Assembly (NCBI GenBank): GCA_011109175.1
Contig: RDEW01000067.1
Coordinates: forward strand, 65,609-129,608
Source of the DNA: Dicyema japonicum
Lineage: Eukaryota > Dicyemida > Rhombozoa > Dicyemidae
Length of the DNA: 64,000 nt
Direction: 5' to 3'
Below are positions 1 to 10,334 of this stretch, in pieces; the first letter of the stretch is position 1, and each line of letters starts with the position of its first letter. The translations under genes and the position numbers were made by a program. The notes below the pieces were generated by a model that was given only the letters and a program-made list of their open reading frames with translations, was not told where the DNA came from and ran no database searches.

Positions 1-1426
1 GATCCATCTAAAATTACATGAGTATTTAGCTGTTACATTGGTCTTAAGACAAAAAAAATACTTTTTTGGTTAAAAATAAAAGTTATGAATTAAACGATCT
101 TATTATTCGATTTAGGGTAAATCGCTTTATAAGGGATTCTGCAGTTATTCTTCTCGCGTGTCAGTTTCATGTAGCCTTGGATTCCCCAAGATATCCCCTT
201 GCATTTTTAATGAGCCAGCATTTTTCTTCATTTAAAGCTCCATAGCCGACAACAGTGACTTCATGGTTATATTTCAAACTCGAACTATTTTTGAAATGGA
301 AGAGCCATTGTAGCATTGAAATCCTGCTACATCCCCCGCAACTCTACCACTGACAGGACCGAAATTCACGAGAGCATGCAAAATCATTTTTCATCTCCAT
401 TTTTAATCGCTTCCAATCAAATGAAATTTAACATTTGGCTTACCACCATGTTTGCATTTACCTACCTTCATAATAATTTATCTAAGGATTACCTTCCCTT
501 GATGACGTTTTCTTGAGTTAATTCCTCCGTTTCTTACGTAATCAAACACTAAAAAGGAAAGTCCTCCACCGCATCCGTATTCCATTAAAGTCAACCACAG
601 TTTGTTCGCTCATGGATATTAGTATATTGCGTTTGATTGCATAATGCGACTACAAGGTAGCCAACTAAATACATTAAACAGCATAGCATGAGCCACATTA
701 TATCCTTGCTCTTTTATGCCGGTGACAAGGTTTTGACTTACCCAACTAAAAATGTAGGATATCTTATTTCATCAACGTGAGTCGTGTAATGTTAAAGTAA
801 TTCATCATCGTACGTATCATGAGAATCATGAGCTTCATATAATTTGAATTTGTTTGGTTTGCTGATTTCATTTTTTGTCTACAAATATATATTGTGAGAT
901 AATCATGTCAGCGAATTGATTTATCCCCAATTCATGCAAAAACTGTCCTTGTTTTGAGAGTGAATTGTGGTGGTCGACGAATCTTAAATTTTCAATAAAA
1001 AAAGCCTTTCTAACGTTAAGTTCTAAACCAGAATATGATTTATCTGTAAAAGTTAAAAATTAATTCAATTATATTTTTCTTTCCATTTGATTCATAATAT
1101 TGACGTCTTTAAACGAATCTTCGAATTTTTTTTCATAATAAAAATTTATTAACAATAAAATATTATTTATTAACTATGGGGGAGAGCGGCTGCTGACATC
1201 ACGGAGTAAGCGTTTCCTCAGACAACTGCGATACCTTCTTTGCTCCTAGCCAGTTTGGGTTAAAAACATGTCCACTCATCTTCGAATTTGAAATGAATGT
1301 TAATGAATAAAACGTAGGCTGATCATTTAATTAACTTCCATGTAATCTGTCATCCTTTGCAAGAATCGCATTGACCCACTCAATTTTATATTCCTGTCCT
1401 GGATTAAATCTGGAATCTTTGCTACA
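1..1426. other. AT-rich stretch without a recognisable gene
   Basis: No reading frame here resembles a known family; the 66-codon plus-strand frame at 316-516 has no recognisable domain or partner exon. The segment at about 1240-1290 shares wording with 4205-4260 (a tttgggttaaaaa.catgtcc core), so part of it is dispersed repeat. Confidence 0.4.
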
Positions 1427-1850
1427 ATGAACAACAAACAGGTTAGATGTCTCGATCCTTGGAATGAAATCCGATACGAAAGGGCACTGAAAAAACTAGA
1501 AAGATCCGCCGATATCCATCGGCGTAATGACTATTCCATAAAGTCGGGGAGATGTCTTGTTCGGGACTCAACATGCACAGATATTCTCACAAACGTGAAT
1601 TTGCTCAAGTCAGACAGTACTCTGAAAATTCTAAAAGGAGGGAATACCGTAGCATTGTGGATCGGTCACCTTCATGATGATCTCCGTTGATACGTTTGGG
1701 GGGTCGAAAAATCTCGTGAGTAACGCATTTATTCTGATTACTTTCAACCATATTCAGCATATCCCACTTTCCAAATGATACTGTTAGTAGAAGAATAAAT
1801 GATCTCGCCGAGAATATTTTGTCCATTGTAATCGCGAAGATTAAAAATTC
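1427..1850 (+). mobile_element. RLE-type LINE 3' fragment (family C)
   Basis: The frame from 1427 to 1690 contains SGRCLVRDSTCTDILTNVN, which lines up with SGRSLVWDATCVDTFSSTN in the better copy at 53.7 kb. That block belongs to the C-terminal region of RLE-type non-LTR retrotransposons, where a PD...D pattern is thought to form the restriction-like endonuclease. Here the upstream KRPD part is eroded and stop codons follow. It is a dead 3' fragment; its real boundaries were not found. Confidence 0.5.
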
Positions 1851-2022
1851 AATGTTCCAATTTTTTGCTATCCAAATTTATGAATTAATATGATAATTCA
1901 CTAATTTAATGAAGGACCGCGAAGTTTGTTTGAGAACCACTGGTGTAGATGAACCAAAAATTATTTTGTCGAGTTTATTGAATCACAAAAATTAATTAAT
2001 AATAAGAATATATACGTTTTTA

Positions 2023-2430
2023 ATGACCAATAAATTAGTTATGAAAAATATTAAAACAAATGTGGTATCAAAAAAGAAATTCATTGAAGACATGTTATAC
2101 TCAGCTGGGCCACTTGAAACCTTACACACTGATAGTGGAAAAAAGTTTTGTTTTGTAACTTGGAGATTTCGAAAAATTATGTCATTGGGGATAAACGCGA
2201 TTCATTGAGATTAAGACAACCTCAATCACAGCGGCAAGTGCTACAATCCACCGCTAAATTTCTAATAAATAAAAAACCGAATTACCTTCTCAAACTGAAC
2301 ATTTTTCAGATGAAATTCAAAAAACTTGTTTCTTTTAGATATTGGATTAGACCATCAAACATCAGAACATTTCGAAAGGTTAAAGAAAACGAGAATATAA
2401 ATTTTCAAAAAATCATATCAAAATAGGCGA
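2023..2430 (+). pseudogene. Retroelement integrase fragment
   Basis: The translated stretch contains IEDMLYSAGPLETLHTDSGK, the rve-integrase pattern around the second catalytic aspartate (usually HTDNGxxF). Only this strip is recognisable. The frame stops at 2208, and a shifted frame to 2426 has no clear domain. I infer a remnant of an LTR retrotransposon or related DDE integrase. No LTRs are visible. Confidence 0.45.
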
Positions 2431-3597
2431 TACCCAAAGACAAAAAACATCCTTGGACACTTTTTGAAAGAGAACAAATATGTTGTTATCGAAAAACATT
2501 TACATTTGTTGTTCTTAAGCAGAATTTTATCACAAAAATACGCGGGATTTAAAAAAATTAACCATCGTTGATTTCAAATTAACAATCTTGTTCTGAGTCA
2601 ATTCCATGACTACAGTTCCGCAAAAATGGCATGATAGTAACACAAACATAAGGAAATCGATTTATGACGGACAGCAAATGCGTCTCTATTCTGTCACAAT
2701 ATTGGGGTTAATGGACTCTCACTATCATAGATTGTTATTCCAAGCTTGCCTGATGCTATGCACGAGTTAAAAAATCCAGTGAAGTGGGACCATCTGGAAT
2801 GGATATATGACTTTTGGCCCCCCACAATTCTGCATTCACATGACATTAAAAAGTTTAAAAATTCCGTCTGATACTCTCCGGTGTCATAAGACCAAATCCC
2901 AGGACATCAAAACCCCTTGTCTTTATTCAAATAAACATAAATGAAAAAAATGTTCTTGAGCTCGAGGACCTTCTGATAAAGTAGAATCCAGGAAATAGAT
3001 TTATAAAAAAATTTGAAATCAGCATAGCCGATGGATTTAATGCCACCCAACCACACATGCGAACTATAATGGTATCAATCTACATAATCAATACTTTTTA
3101 TACAGTCCAAAGGAAGCTTCTTATTGGAACTGTCTGACGTTTTTTCTGTCTTTCTTTTTTCGGTGATCCCGGAGTTATAAATGAAATCATCAGATGGTCT
3201 TTAATTATTGGGATTATCGACTAACAATGCAAGAATAAATAATTTCTGAATGTGAGGGACTGACATAGTGAAGTACAATTACATAACAATATAGAATATA
3301 TAATAAACTGAATATCTGAATCAATATTGATGAAATAAAACAGATGAAGATTAACAAAACATTTATATAAAACATTCTGGTAAACAATATTCCACCATTA
3401 AAACAGATATAGTATAATAAATCTAATATAACCACAAAATAACCACAAACATGATACTCGAACGTGGTGATTAATAATAATACATCAAATTTCATAATAA
3501 AGGTTTACCAAACCGATGACTGATCTTCTCGAATCTTCTACGTTTACTGCAATCGCAAGATGATCATCACAAGACATAATAATTCAGTATTGGGTAA
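2431..3597. other. No gene; weak LINE traces
   Basis: No convincing coding region. A plus-strand strip at about 2770-2850 reads GPSGMDI in one frame, reminiscent of the start of a LINE reverse transcriptase (normally GPDG-D), with stops all around. At about 3163-3180 there is a gtgatcccgg string, the minus-strand 3' end of family A elements. Confidence 0.3.
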
Positions 3598-3930
3598 TTG
3601 GGGATGGAAGTCGCTAAAGAATCTTTTGAGATGTCTTTCCTCAAATATTGTCGGAAGAAACCTTCCCAACCACGGGAAGTTCATGTGAATTTGGCACACC
3701 TCCGTTGTGGTCACAATTTACGTTCCTATCTGAACAGAATCGGACAATCGTCCTCTTCACTTTGCCCATCATGCCTTCTTGACGACTAAAATACGGCCTT
3801 CTCTTGTCCACATTCGAGTTCTGTACAGCATTAAATACACTTGACTGATATATGGGAGCGTCCTTCCTTTGCTATGACTTTCTTGTTAGTCGAAAGGACC
3901 GGGGGTAATAAACTAAAAGTTGGATGAACC
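3598..3930 (+). mobile_element. LINE C-terminal fragment (family A)
   Basis: The frame at 3598-3789 contains NLAHLRCGHNLRSYLNRIG followed by CPSC. This is the LRCGH...CxxC zinc-knuckle-like tail that follows the RT in many endonuclease-type LINEs, and it resembles LARLRCGHHPFLAGRV at 15.45 kb. After an in-frame stop at 3787 the same frame continues with ENTAFSCPH-like and DIWERP-like residues, as expected of the family tail. It is 5' truncated and inactive. Confidence 0.6.
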
Positions 3931-4059
3931 CCATTTGAAGAATACCCGCATTTCCGGATGAATATCACGAAATATATTCTCCAATGATTGGTACTAGGAC
4001 ATTTGGCGGACAGGACATTTAACGTCTGTCGGCCAAATGTCTGGACACCCCAATAATTA

Positions 4060-4205
4060 CAGATAAAATTTGCTCTTTTTGTTCTCTTGGCCTTCTCAGC
4101 GGCTAAGCAGACTCCAGAGGCACTCTGATGTAGGTTGGTAGGGGAAAATGTGTAGTGTAGGTGACGTCTCAGACAAATGGTTTCACAGCTTCAAGAGAAG
4201 ATTAC
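4060..4205 (-). mobile_element. RLE-type LINE 3' scrap (family C)
   Basis: The bases gactccagaggcactc and the surrounding 110 bp match the copy at 21.74-21.86 kb in the same orientation, including the caaatggtttcacagcttc / cacgaggtttcgaggcttc segment. In that copy the minus strand encodes the family C tail. Too decayed to read as protein here. Confidence 0.45.
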
Positions 4206-4597
4206 TTACTCAGAAAAAATTTTGGGTTAAAAAACATGTCCACTCATATCCGCAGTTGTGAGTATTCCTCCGGTTGTGGAGTATAGAGAGATCTTTTTTA
4301 ATACGGTCCAGGCACCGGATGTTTTCTAGAAAGGTCGTATGACGACTCGTAGGATTTGAAGATCCCGAAAAACAGCGAGAAATCCTTCGAACAGGTAGAT
4401 AGCCCCAACCAATCGCGACAGGAATGAGAGTATTAACCACTATGGTGTCATAGATCAAGTAATCAAACTCTCGATCACCAACGTCTACCCATTCACACCT
4501 CCTAACCACCAAAACTTGCTCAATAATGCCATAACTGTAAATTGGAGACTTTAAGTTACGCCACAAATCAAAACGGAGACGAAATATTTATTAACAA
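4206..4597 (-). repeat. SINE-like dispersed repeat, diverged copy
   Basis: The string gcagttgtg followed by an 80-bp region (cctcc, gtggagta, agatc, tccaggcacc) follows the order seen in the clearer copies at 19.46-19.57 and 22.49-22.58 kb. A 118-codon open frame on the minus strand runs through it but matches nothing known and is most likely chance. The copy ends against the 3' end of the coiled-coil cluster. Confidence 0.4.
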
Positions 4598-5604
4598 TTA
4601 AGCATTATGTCGTACTCCCCCAATTCCCAATGCAGCAATCGCCTCGACACATTCCTGAATAAACAAAATTGACACCTTAAACTCTTTGGGAACGTTCTTC
4701 AACCTCAAATTATCAAAGTAAAGCCGAATTCTATAGTCACTTAGCATTACGGAGTCATCGCTCTCACATTCCTACAAATTAGGAGATTAAACAACTCTTT
4801 CAAAGAGAACTTTCAGTTCCTTCAATTCCCTCAGTAAAATATCCCTCGTTCTATTTGCCGAAAATGCAGAATTTGCTGCCCAATCATATTCTCTTCTAAT
4901 TTCCGAAATTTCCCGCCTTAAATCACAAATAATCTCGTTGTCCCTCCCAACTTGTTGATCCCGGAGTTTAAGAGTCTATTTGAGCTATAATACTCCAACA
5001 GTTTGCAATTCTGACAATCTCTTCTCGTTTTCAGTCAGAATAGGCAATTCCGTCTCTAATTTCTGACTCAAAGAAGTGATGTGTTGTCGTTGGTTAGATA
5101 TAACGTCCTTAAGCTCGCGGTTTTCCGCCTCAGTTCTAACAACTGCTTCATTCAACATCGTTATTTTTGAAGGTGGAATCTTCTGCTGTTGGTAAGCGTT
5201 TATTATACTTGGGTTTTCAATTTTTCGAGATTTTTCTCCTTGTTATCTAGAAGTCTTTCCACGTCGGCAATCCGTTCATAAAGGCGGGATTTTTCGGCAT
5301 TTAATTCATTCACTTTCGAAACTAAATTTTCAAAATTTGAAAAAATTTCCTGTTAATTTTATTTAATTTTTACATTTAATTTCGTATTAATTGGAAAATT
5401 TATTTGAAATAAATTTTTATTTTTTGACGGCGGGAAAAATTCGTTGGTAATTGTTTGATTTAATTCCCGCCATTCATTTAAACTTAAAGCCTCCACGTGA
5501 GGAACAAGTTTATTAGAAGTATGACTATTTTTTATCATTTTTGTTTTGGTGTGGCAACTGATACTTTTTATAATATTTTCATTTAATTTGCAATATTTTC
5601 TCAT
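4598..5604 (-). CDS. Coiled-coil protein, third gene of the cluster
   Basis: Five exons join in frame once four GT-AG introns of 24, 23, 24 and 24 nt are removed, giving about 303 residues. The start is the ATG at 5604. The middle is rich in heptad-like Lys, Glu, Leu and Asn (NELNAEKSRLYERI, RTEAENRELKDV, TENEKRLSELQ), typical of a long coiled coil. The C-terminal 50 residues are less polar (SDYRIRLYFDNLRLKNV, ILFIQECVEAIAALGI) and end in HNA. I do not recognise the family. A cytoskeletal or centrosomal role is only a guess from composition. The ATG lies 12 nt after the preceding gene's stop, or overlaps it as ATGA if that gene uses one more 22-nt intron. Confidence 0.65.
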
Positions 5605-5616
5605 TTAGTTTCCTTG

Positions 5617-6172
5617 TCAGTTTCTAAAAATTAGCACTTTCTTACCAATAGAATAAAATATTCTGTTAATACAATTTACATGCTGAATGACCTCATTATT
5701 CGCACGAGAATGACTGGCCAAAATAAGTTGTACAAATAAAACACACATCGCAAATCTTTTAAATTTTCTTATATTTTTTCCCGCTCTTTTTTGAATTTCT
5801 AATTTTTCCAAAATTTCCTCGACGACTTCCTTATATTCAAAGTATTTGCTGGTCTGCTGTTTATATAAGGAAATACAAATTGGCGTAAAATCAGCAATTT
5901 TTGGATTAAATTAGAATTGTCGGCCTTCAATTTTATTGCATTTTTGACCAGCAAGAATGTGGACAGTAGGAAACTAGAATTGATTTTCTCAGCTTTTTTG
6001 ATTTTCTCTTCGCAGGATTCGATGATTTCCTCATTTACTAGTCTGAGGGAGTTGGCTGAACTCAGACATTCTAGCATTTGCTTCTCATCAGTCGAAGTCT
6101 GGTATCACCATATATTCATACAGTTTGTTGTCGTAATAATTGATCAATAATTTTAAACAAATTATCATTCAT
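5617..6172 (-). CDS. Small coiled-coil protein, second gene of the cluster
   Basis: It begins MNDNLFKIIDQLLRQQT at 6172. A 23-nt intron (GTATGA...ACCAG) follows, then an exon with NEEIIESCEEKIKKAEKIN and SNLIQKLLILRQF, then a 20- or 23-nt intron, then KYFEYKEVVEEILEKLEIQK. About 169 residues if it ends at TGA 5617-5619. A perfect 22-nt intron shape (GTAAG...TTTTTAG) overlaps the last codons; removing it keeps the frame and moves the stop to 5601-5603, overlapping the next ATG. Family not recognised. Helical, charged composition like its neighbours suggests related roles. The same transcript may carry genes 1-3. Confidence 0.55.
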
Positions 6173-6241
6173 TTATTGTTACATTCATTCTTTTCTTGTT
6201 TTATTTGATTTTTGGCGGGAAAATCCGTCCGATTGAGGTTG

Positions 6242-7728
6242 TCAATTGCAGAGATCTAACAAATCAGAGTAAACTACTTTATTTTCCCTTTCTTTGTAAA
6301 CTTTGACAAGAAACTTGATTTTAGAAGTGATAGGAAACTCACTTTTCCCGATTCCTTTCAGTAAACAACAAACTTCAAAGTTTAGCCTTAAATGCTCATA
6401 AATCGTGCTTTTCAGTGTATCCAGTAATTTCCCACTTTCTCCTTTAACTTTCCGCCAGTCTTCCTTTAAACCAGTCCACCATCTATCTGGGGAATTTTCC
6501 CACTTAAAGTTCTCGCATGCTAGGAGCTTCACATTGTGGACCAGATCAGAATGAAGAGATTTCCAGTGTTTTGCTTCATTTTGTGCCTAATATGCCTTAA
6601 ATCCCTACTTTGATCAAATTTCCCTTCAAGAATTCCACGTGGTTTATCTGTTCTTGCTTTTCTGACGAAATCTTTTTGGCCATCTTTGACACAGAGTCAC
6701 ACTGTTTGGTTAAGCTTGGATCTCACATTAGTCTACTTTGATAGTGTATTTTCAAATTTTTTTTCTCTAATCAACTCTGCCTTTTTTTCCCGCTCTTCCA
6801 ATAACTTTTCCAGCTTTCCAAGCTTTTTGTCTTTGATTAAGACAGTTGCCTCAAGATCCCTGCAAATTACACTTCCTCAACCTCATCTGGAGTTGTGCAT
6901 CTTTCAGTTGGCACTCATAATCCGAGACAGTCATCTCTAGCTGTCGAACGTTTGCCTGGTTATCAATTACAGCAAACATTGAGTAGTTCAATGTCTTCCA
7001 TGGCATGAATGTATTGTTTACGGTTATTACAGGCGGTTACACTCACTTGCTCGAATTGGGTGGACATTTCCTCCATTTCACAGATCACTCGTTTGTTTTC
7101 ATCAGATAACACGTGTATTTTATTATTAAGCTCTAAAATTTGGTCGTTTTTGTTTTTTTGAGTTAAATTTGCTGATATTTTTAGATCCGACAATTTCTCG
7201 CTTAAATTTTCGATCTGTATGGAAAAGTTCTCCTAAATGTAACCGAAACGTCCCTGCCTGGCTTTCAGTTCTCTCTTTTTTCATTTCGTCAATCATTTCA
7301 CTGTTTCTGTTCAATTCTTCGAGACAGGACTTTAATTTTTCTGTTTGAGTAATCTACGACTACCTTTGAGAATTCTAGCGGCATTTTCTGATTCTGTTTG
7401 ATCCTTTGAGGCCGCATCGAGAATTCCCGCTCTCTCAGTTTCCATTTCGGCGATTTTCAAAGTAGACGAATCTAGTTGCGCTTGAAGGTCCTCGACTCTG
7501 GCTTCGGATTTGGATAAACTGACTTGAAGTAAGTTGACCTACGATATTGTGTGACGCAAAACCTTTTCATTATGCTTGAGTAGCAAATCGAGATATTTTG
7601 TTTCCACCTTCTGCGCGTTGAAGAGAGCGTCTTCCAACCGTTCTATAGTTACTTCCATTAAAACTCTCTAATAGATCTCTCTCTGTTTTATAGCTAAAAC
7701 TCAAAGGGTTCACTTCGTTGTTTACCAT
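6242..7728 (-). CDS. Coiled-coil protein, first gene of the cluster
   Basis: Nine exons can be joined in a single frame, about 434 residues. Introns of 22, 24, 23, 22, 22, 22 and 22 nt are plain GT-AG. One junction near 7250-7225 only works as a GC-AG intron of 25 nt. Start ATG at 7728 (MVNNEVNPLSF); the frame is open upstream, so the true start could lie further out. Residues 20-330 look like continuous coiled coil (KYLDLLLKHNEKV, EARVEDLQAQLD, NKIHVLSDENKRVICEMEEM). The last 130 residues are more globular, with several Trp (FKWENSPDRWWTGLKEDW). I do not recognise the family. The next gene starts 70 nt downstream on the same strand. Confidence 0.7.
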
Positions 7729-8280
7729 TGTTTCTATGGACACTTTACTGCTATTCTTGATTTTTGAAATTTTACAAAATCTCGGGATAAAGGGAAGAAC
7801 AGCTAATATGGATAGAGTCTATGTGTTAGAAAACTATCTTCCATTCCTCTATAGGAAGAACTGATATGCCAATTTTGTTCAGTCTAGTAAACCTGTATGA
7901 CGACTGCAGTCTAAGCGCGAAAAATGAAAAATAACAAGCAAATCGATAAGTAGTTGCTTGGTAAGAGAAAAAGTTTGGGTCTGTAAGCTAAAAAAATATG
8001 TATTCTCAACGAGGTGACGAGCATGAAAACAAAAACCAAATGATCACAGGACTGATGCTTGGAAAGCCATTACGTCGTTCTAAGTTCACTCTTCCGTGTT
8101 CCGGCAAGTCGGCCGATTGTTTCATGTGCGTCCAGTCTGAATAAATTAATTACGGGATATAAACTATTTATAAAATTAAATAATATCTAATTTAATTTTA
8201 ATTTATTATAAATTTATTAAATTGATTTAAATAAGGTTAAACATAATTCCAAATAGTTACTAGAAAAATATACAGATAAA
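7729..8280. other. Intergenic, no gene recognised
   Basis: A phrase around 7946-7990 (agtagttgcttggtaa) recurs at 9250-9270, so at least part is dispersed repeat. No coding frame stands out on either strand. The stretch should hold the promoter of the minus-strand coiled-coil cluster, but no specific element can be pointed to. Confidence 0.35.
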
Positions 8281-8289
8281 AATTGCCCC

Positions 8290-8500
8290 AGAGCACTCGA
8301 GTCTATCATAGATGACTGGAGGCAATTTCAGAAGAGAAAAGAAAAGACCCCCGTTCGTATAGAAAATGCGATGGGATCACAGTCGGAGCATCGAGAAAAA
8401 TGGCCCGATTATTGAGAGATGCCGGGATCACCTGAATACTAGTATTGGTTAAGACGGTGTTTCTTTGGCTTAAATAATAATAATAATAATACGAATTACT
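8290..8500 (+). mobile_element. LINE 3' end (family A, GIT type)
   Basis: The plus strand reads MARLLRDAGIT then stop at 8399-8434, matching the terminal residues MRDLMEAAGIT of the longer element at 17.2 kb. About 40 bp further on comes an (AAT)n run at 8476-8490. The fragment holds only the last few dozen codons and is 5' truncated, as is usual for LINE insertions. Confidence 0.55.
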
Positions 8501-8512
8501 ACTCTTATACAA

Positions 8513-10334
8513 TGCATCGATTAAACATGATTACCTTAGCCTGCAGTAAATAGACTCATAAAACTGGACTCTACATAGCACACGACTGAACAACACTGCC
8601 CTGCGACGGAATTTGAGATTATTCAAGCGTAACCATGTACAAGAGGATGATGTGTTTGACATCTTGATTGAATATAGATTTCATTAAAATTGGTTCTTGG
8701 AATATACCGAATATGGCGTGTGAGTAGCAGGACCCGGTTATAAAACGGACACCTACAGTGTGGACATTGTGCATCTCTGGATAGAAGAATTCTAGATCTT
8801 TTTTTGCTTCCCCTGGACCACGTGAAAGCGTCCTATCTTTGTACCACTTCTTCTAGATAGAAAAATAATTTTATTAACATAACAAACTCGCTACTAATTA
8901 AAAAATAATTAAACAGGGAGAAGCCAATGAGTTTGTCCTAGCTGATGGGGTCTGTACCACTTCTTATAATGGTCGCTGCCTTTTTATCTGTCAGCGATGC
9001 TAGTTAATCTAAGTGATGCTAAGTAGTTTCATGACTATCTCCAAAATTGTGTATTTAGTTTGGTTGTGGCGGTCACACCCCCCTTTTTCAGAATATGTCA
9101 AATACGCTTTCGAAAGAATCATAATATTTTTATATGATAGATAAAAGGGTATCTATGCAAGCCTAGAACTAGAAGTGGAGAACTTTAGAAAGAAATCGTG
9201 AACGGCAGCTCAGCGCTCTCCCCGTAGTCACTACCGTGAAAATAATTTGGTAGTTGCTTGGTAAAGAAGGGAAATTCTGTCTGTTCGCTACTTCCTCCAC
9301 GAGCAGATGAGCCCGCTTTTGGTTGTTACGTTTCTATTAGTCACCGGTTTACTTCACTTGAAGGGGTCTGGGGTAAATAAATGAAGAACTATACCTGATA
9401 CCTCACCCTTTTTTGTTGGTTGTTGATGGGAATGTTCCGATTGAAGACACGAACTTTTTTAGGAATAGGCCTGGAAACGTCTTATTAAGCATGTGTCCTG
9501 AATTTAACCTTTTCCGAGCATCCACACGTCACAAAATAACATGGTCTGACTACGTCACCAGCAAACGTCAAGATACCTAATCGATTGCGTCGTCTCGCTC
9601 AGAGAATTCTTTAGTAACTCCAAAACTATTAGGATAGGAGATTATTCTCAAGGGACAACATGATTAGAAATTGTGTAGAATACTTCAGTAATATAATTAA
9701 ATGGGGTACCTACCGTTGTTGAAAGTCTGTTCCGTATACATATTAATTTGCTAACCACAACTTCGCTAACAGCTGGCAACCATTAGGAAGAGCTACTTGC
9801 ACATCAAACCCTTATGGTCCAGGGGAAGCAAGGAACTGCTCCGTACTTTAATCTTTAACGACTTCTCCGTGCCTCAAAGGAGGATAAAAATTAATTCTAG
9901 AATTTTTGTTTTAATTGGTATTATTCTTATTCGTCAAACCGCAGTTAATTTGAGAATTTAAAAAAGTAAAATGTTAATGAAAGTTACTCATTTTGAAATT
10001 TTTCTTAGCGATTTAAATAATTGATTTATCATAAATTACCACGAAATATAATTTAGAATTTCTCTCCCAGAATATCTCGTGGGTAATCAATTCGCATTGA
10101 GACCGTCCGCGTGTTTAATTTAATCCATTTTGAGAATGGTTTAGTACTTTTACTGTTTTTACGTGATCACTTAACCATAACTTAAGAAATTTTTTATTTA
10201 AGAGACATTAAGCAACGGTACAGGAAAACTATATAAAAGCCGATGCATTCGAATATTCTAATGCATCATAACATTAGTAGTGATCAGGTATTTAATCGTT
10301 TAAATCTTTAGTCTCTCCAAAAGAGTCCAAATTG
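8513..10334. other. Repeat-derived intergenic DNA
   Basis: No gene recognised over 1.8 kb. The strings gcttcccctggacca (8808-8822, plus) and its reverse complement (about 9817-9832) suggest two opposed scraps of the same LINE tail. Short direct repeats shared with 7.95 kb occur at 9250. The last 350 bp before the transporter are AT-rich; a tataaaa at 10233-10239 lies about 100 bp before its ATG, but no promoter call is justified. Confidence 0.35.

Noticed and set aside
4210..4566. 118-codon minus-strand frame as a gene
   Set aside because: It lies over a SINE-like repeat, has no recognisable domain and no splice partners.
6713..6940. Plus-strand frame at 6686-6940 as a gene
   Set aside because: Antisense to coiled-coil gene 1; its Phe/Ser-rich composition is the complement of Lys/Glu/Leu codons.
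10230..10240. TATA box for the sugar transporter
   Set aside because: The DNA is so AT-rich that such strings are expected by chance, and the transcription start is unknown.
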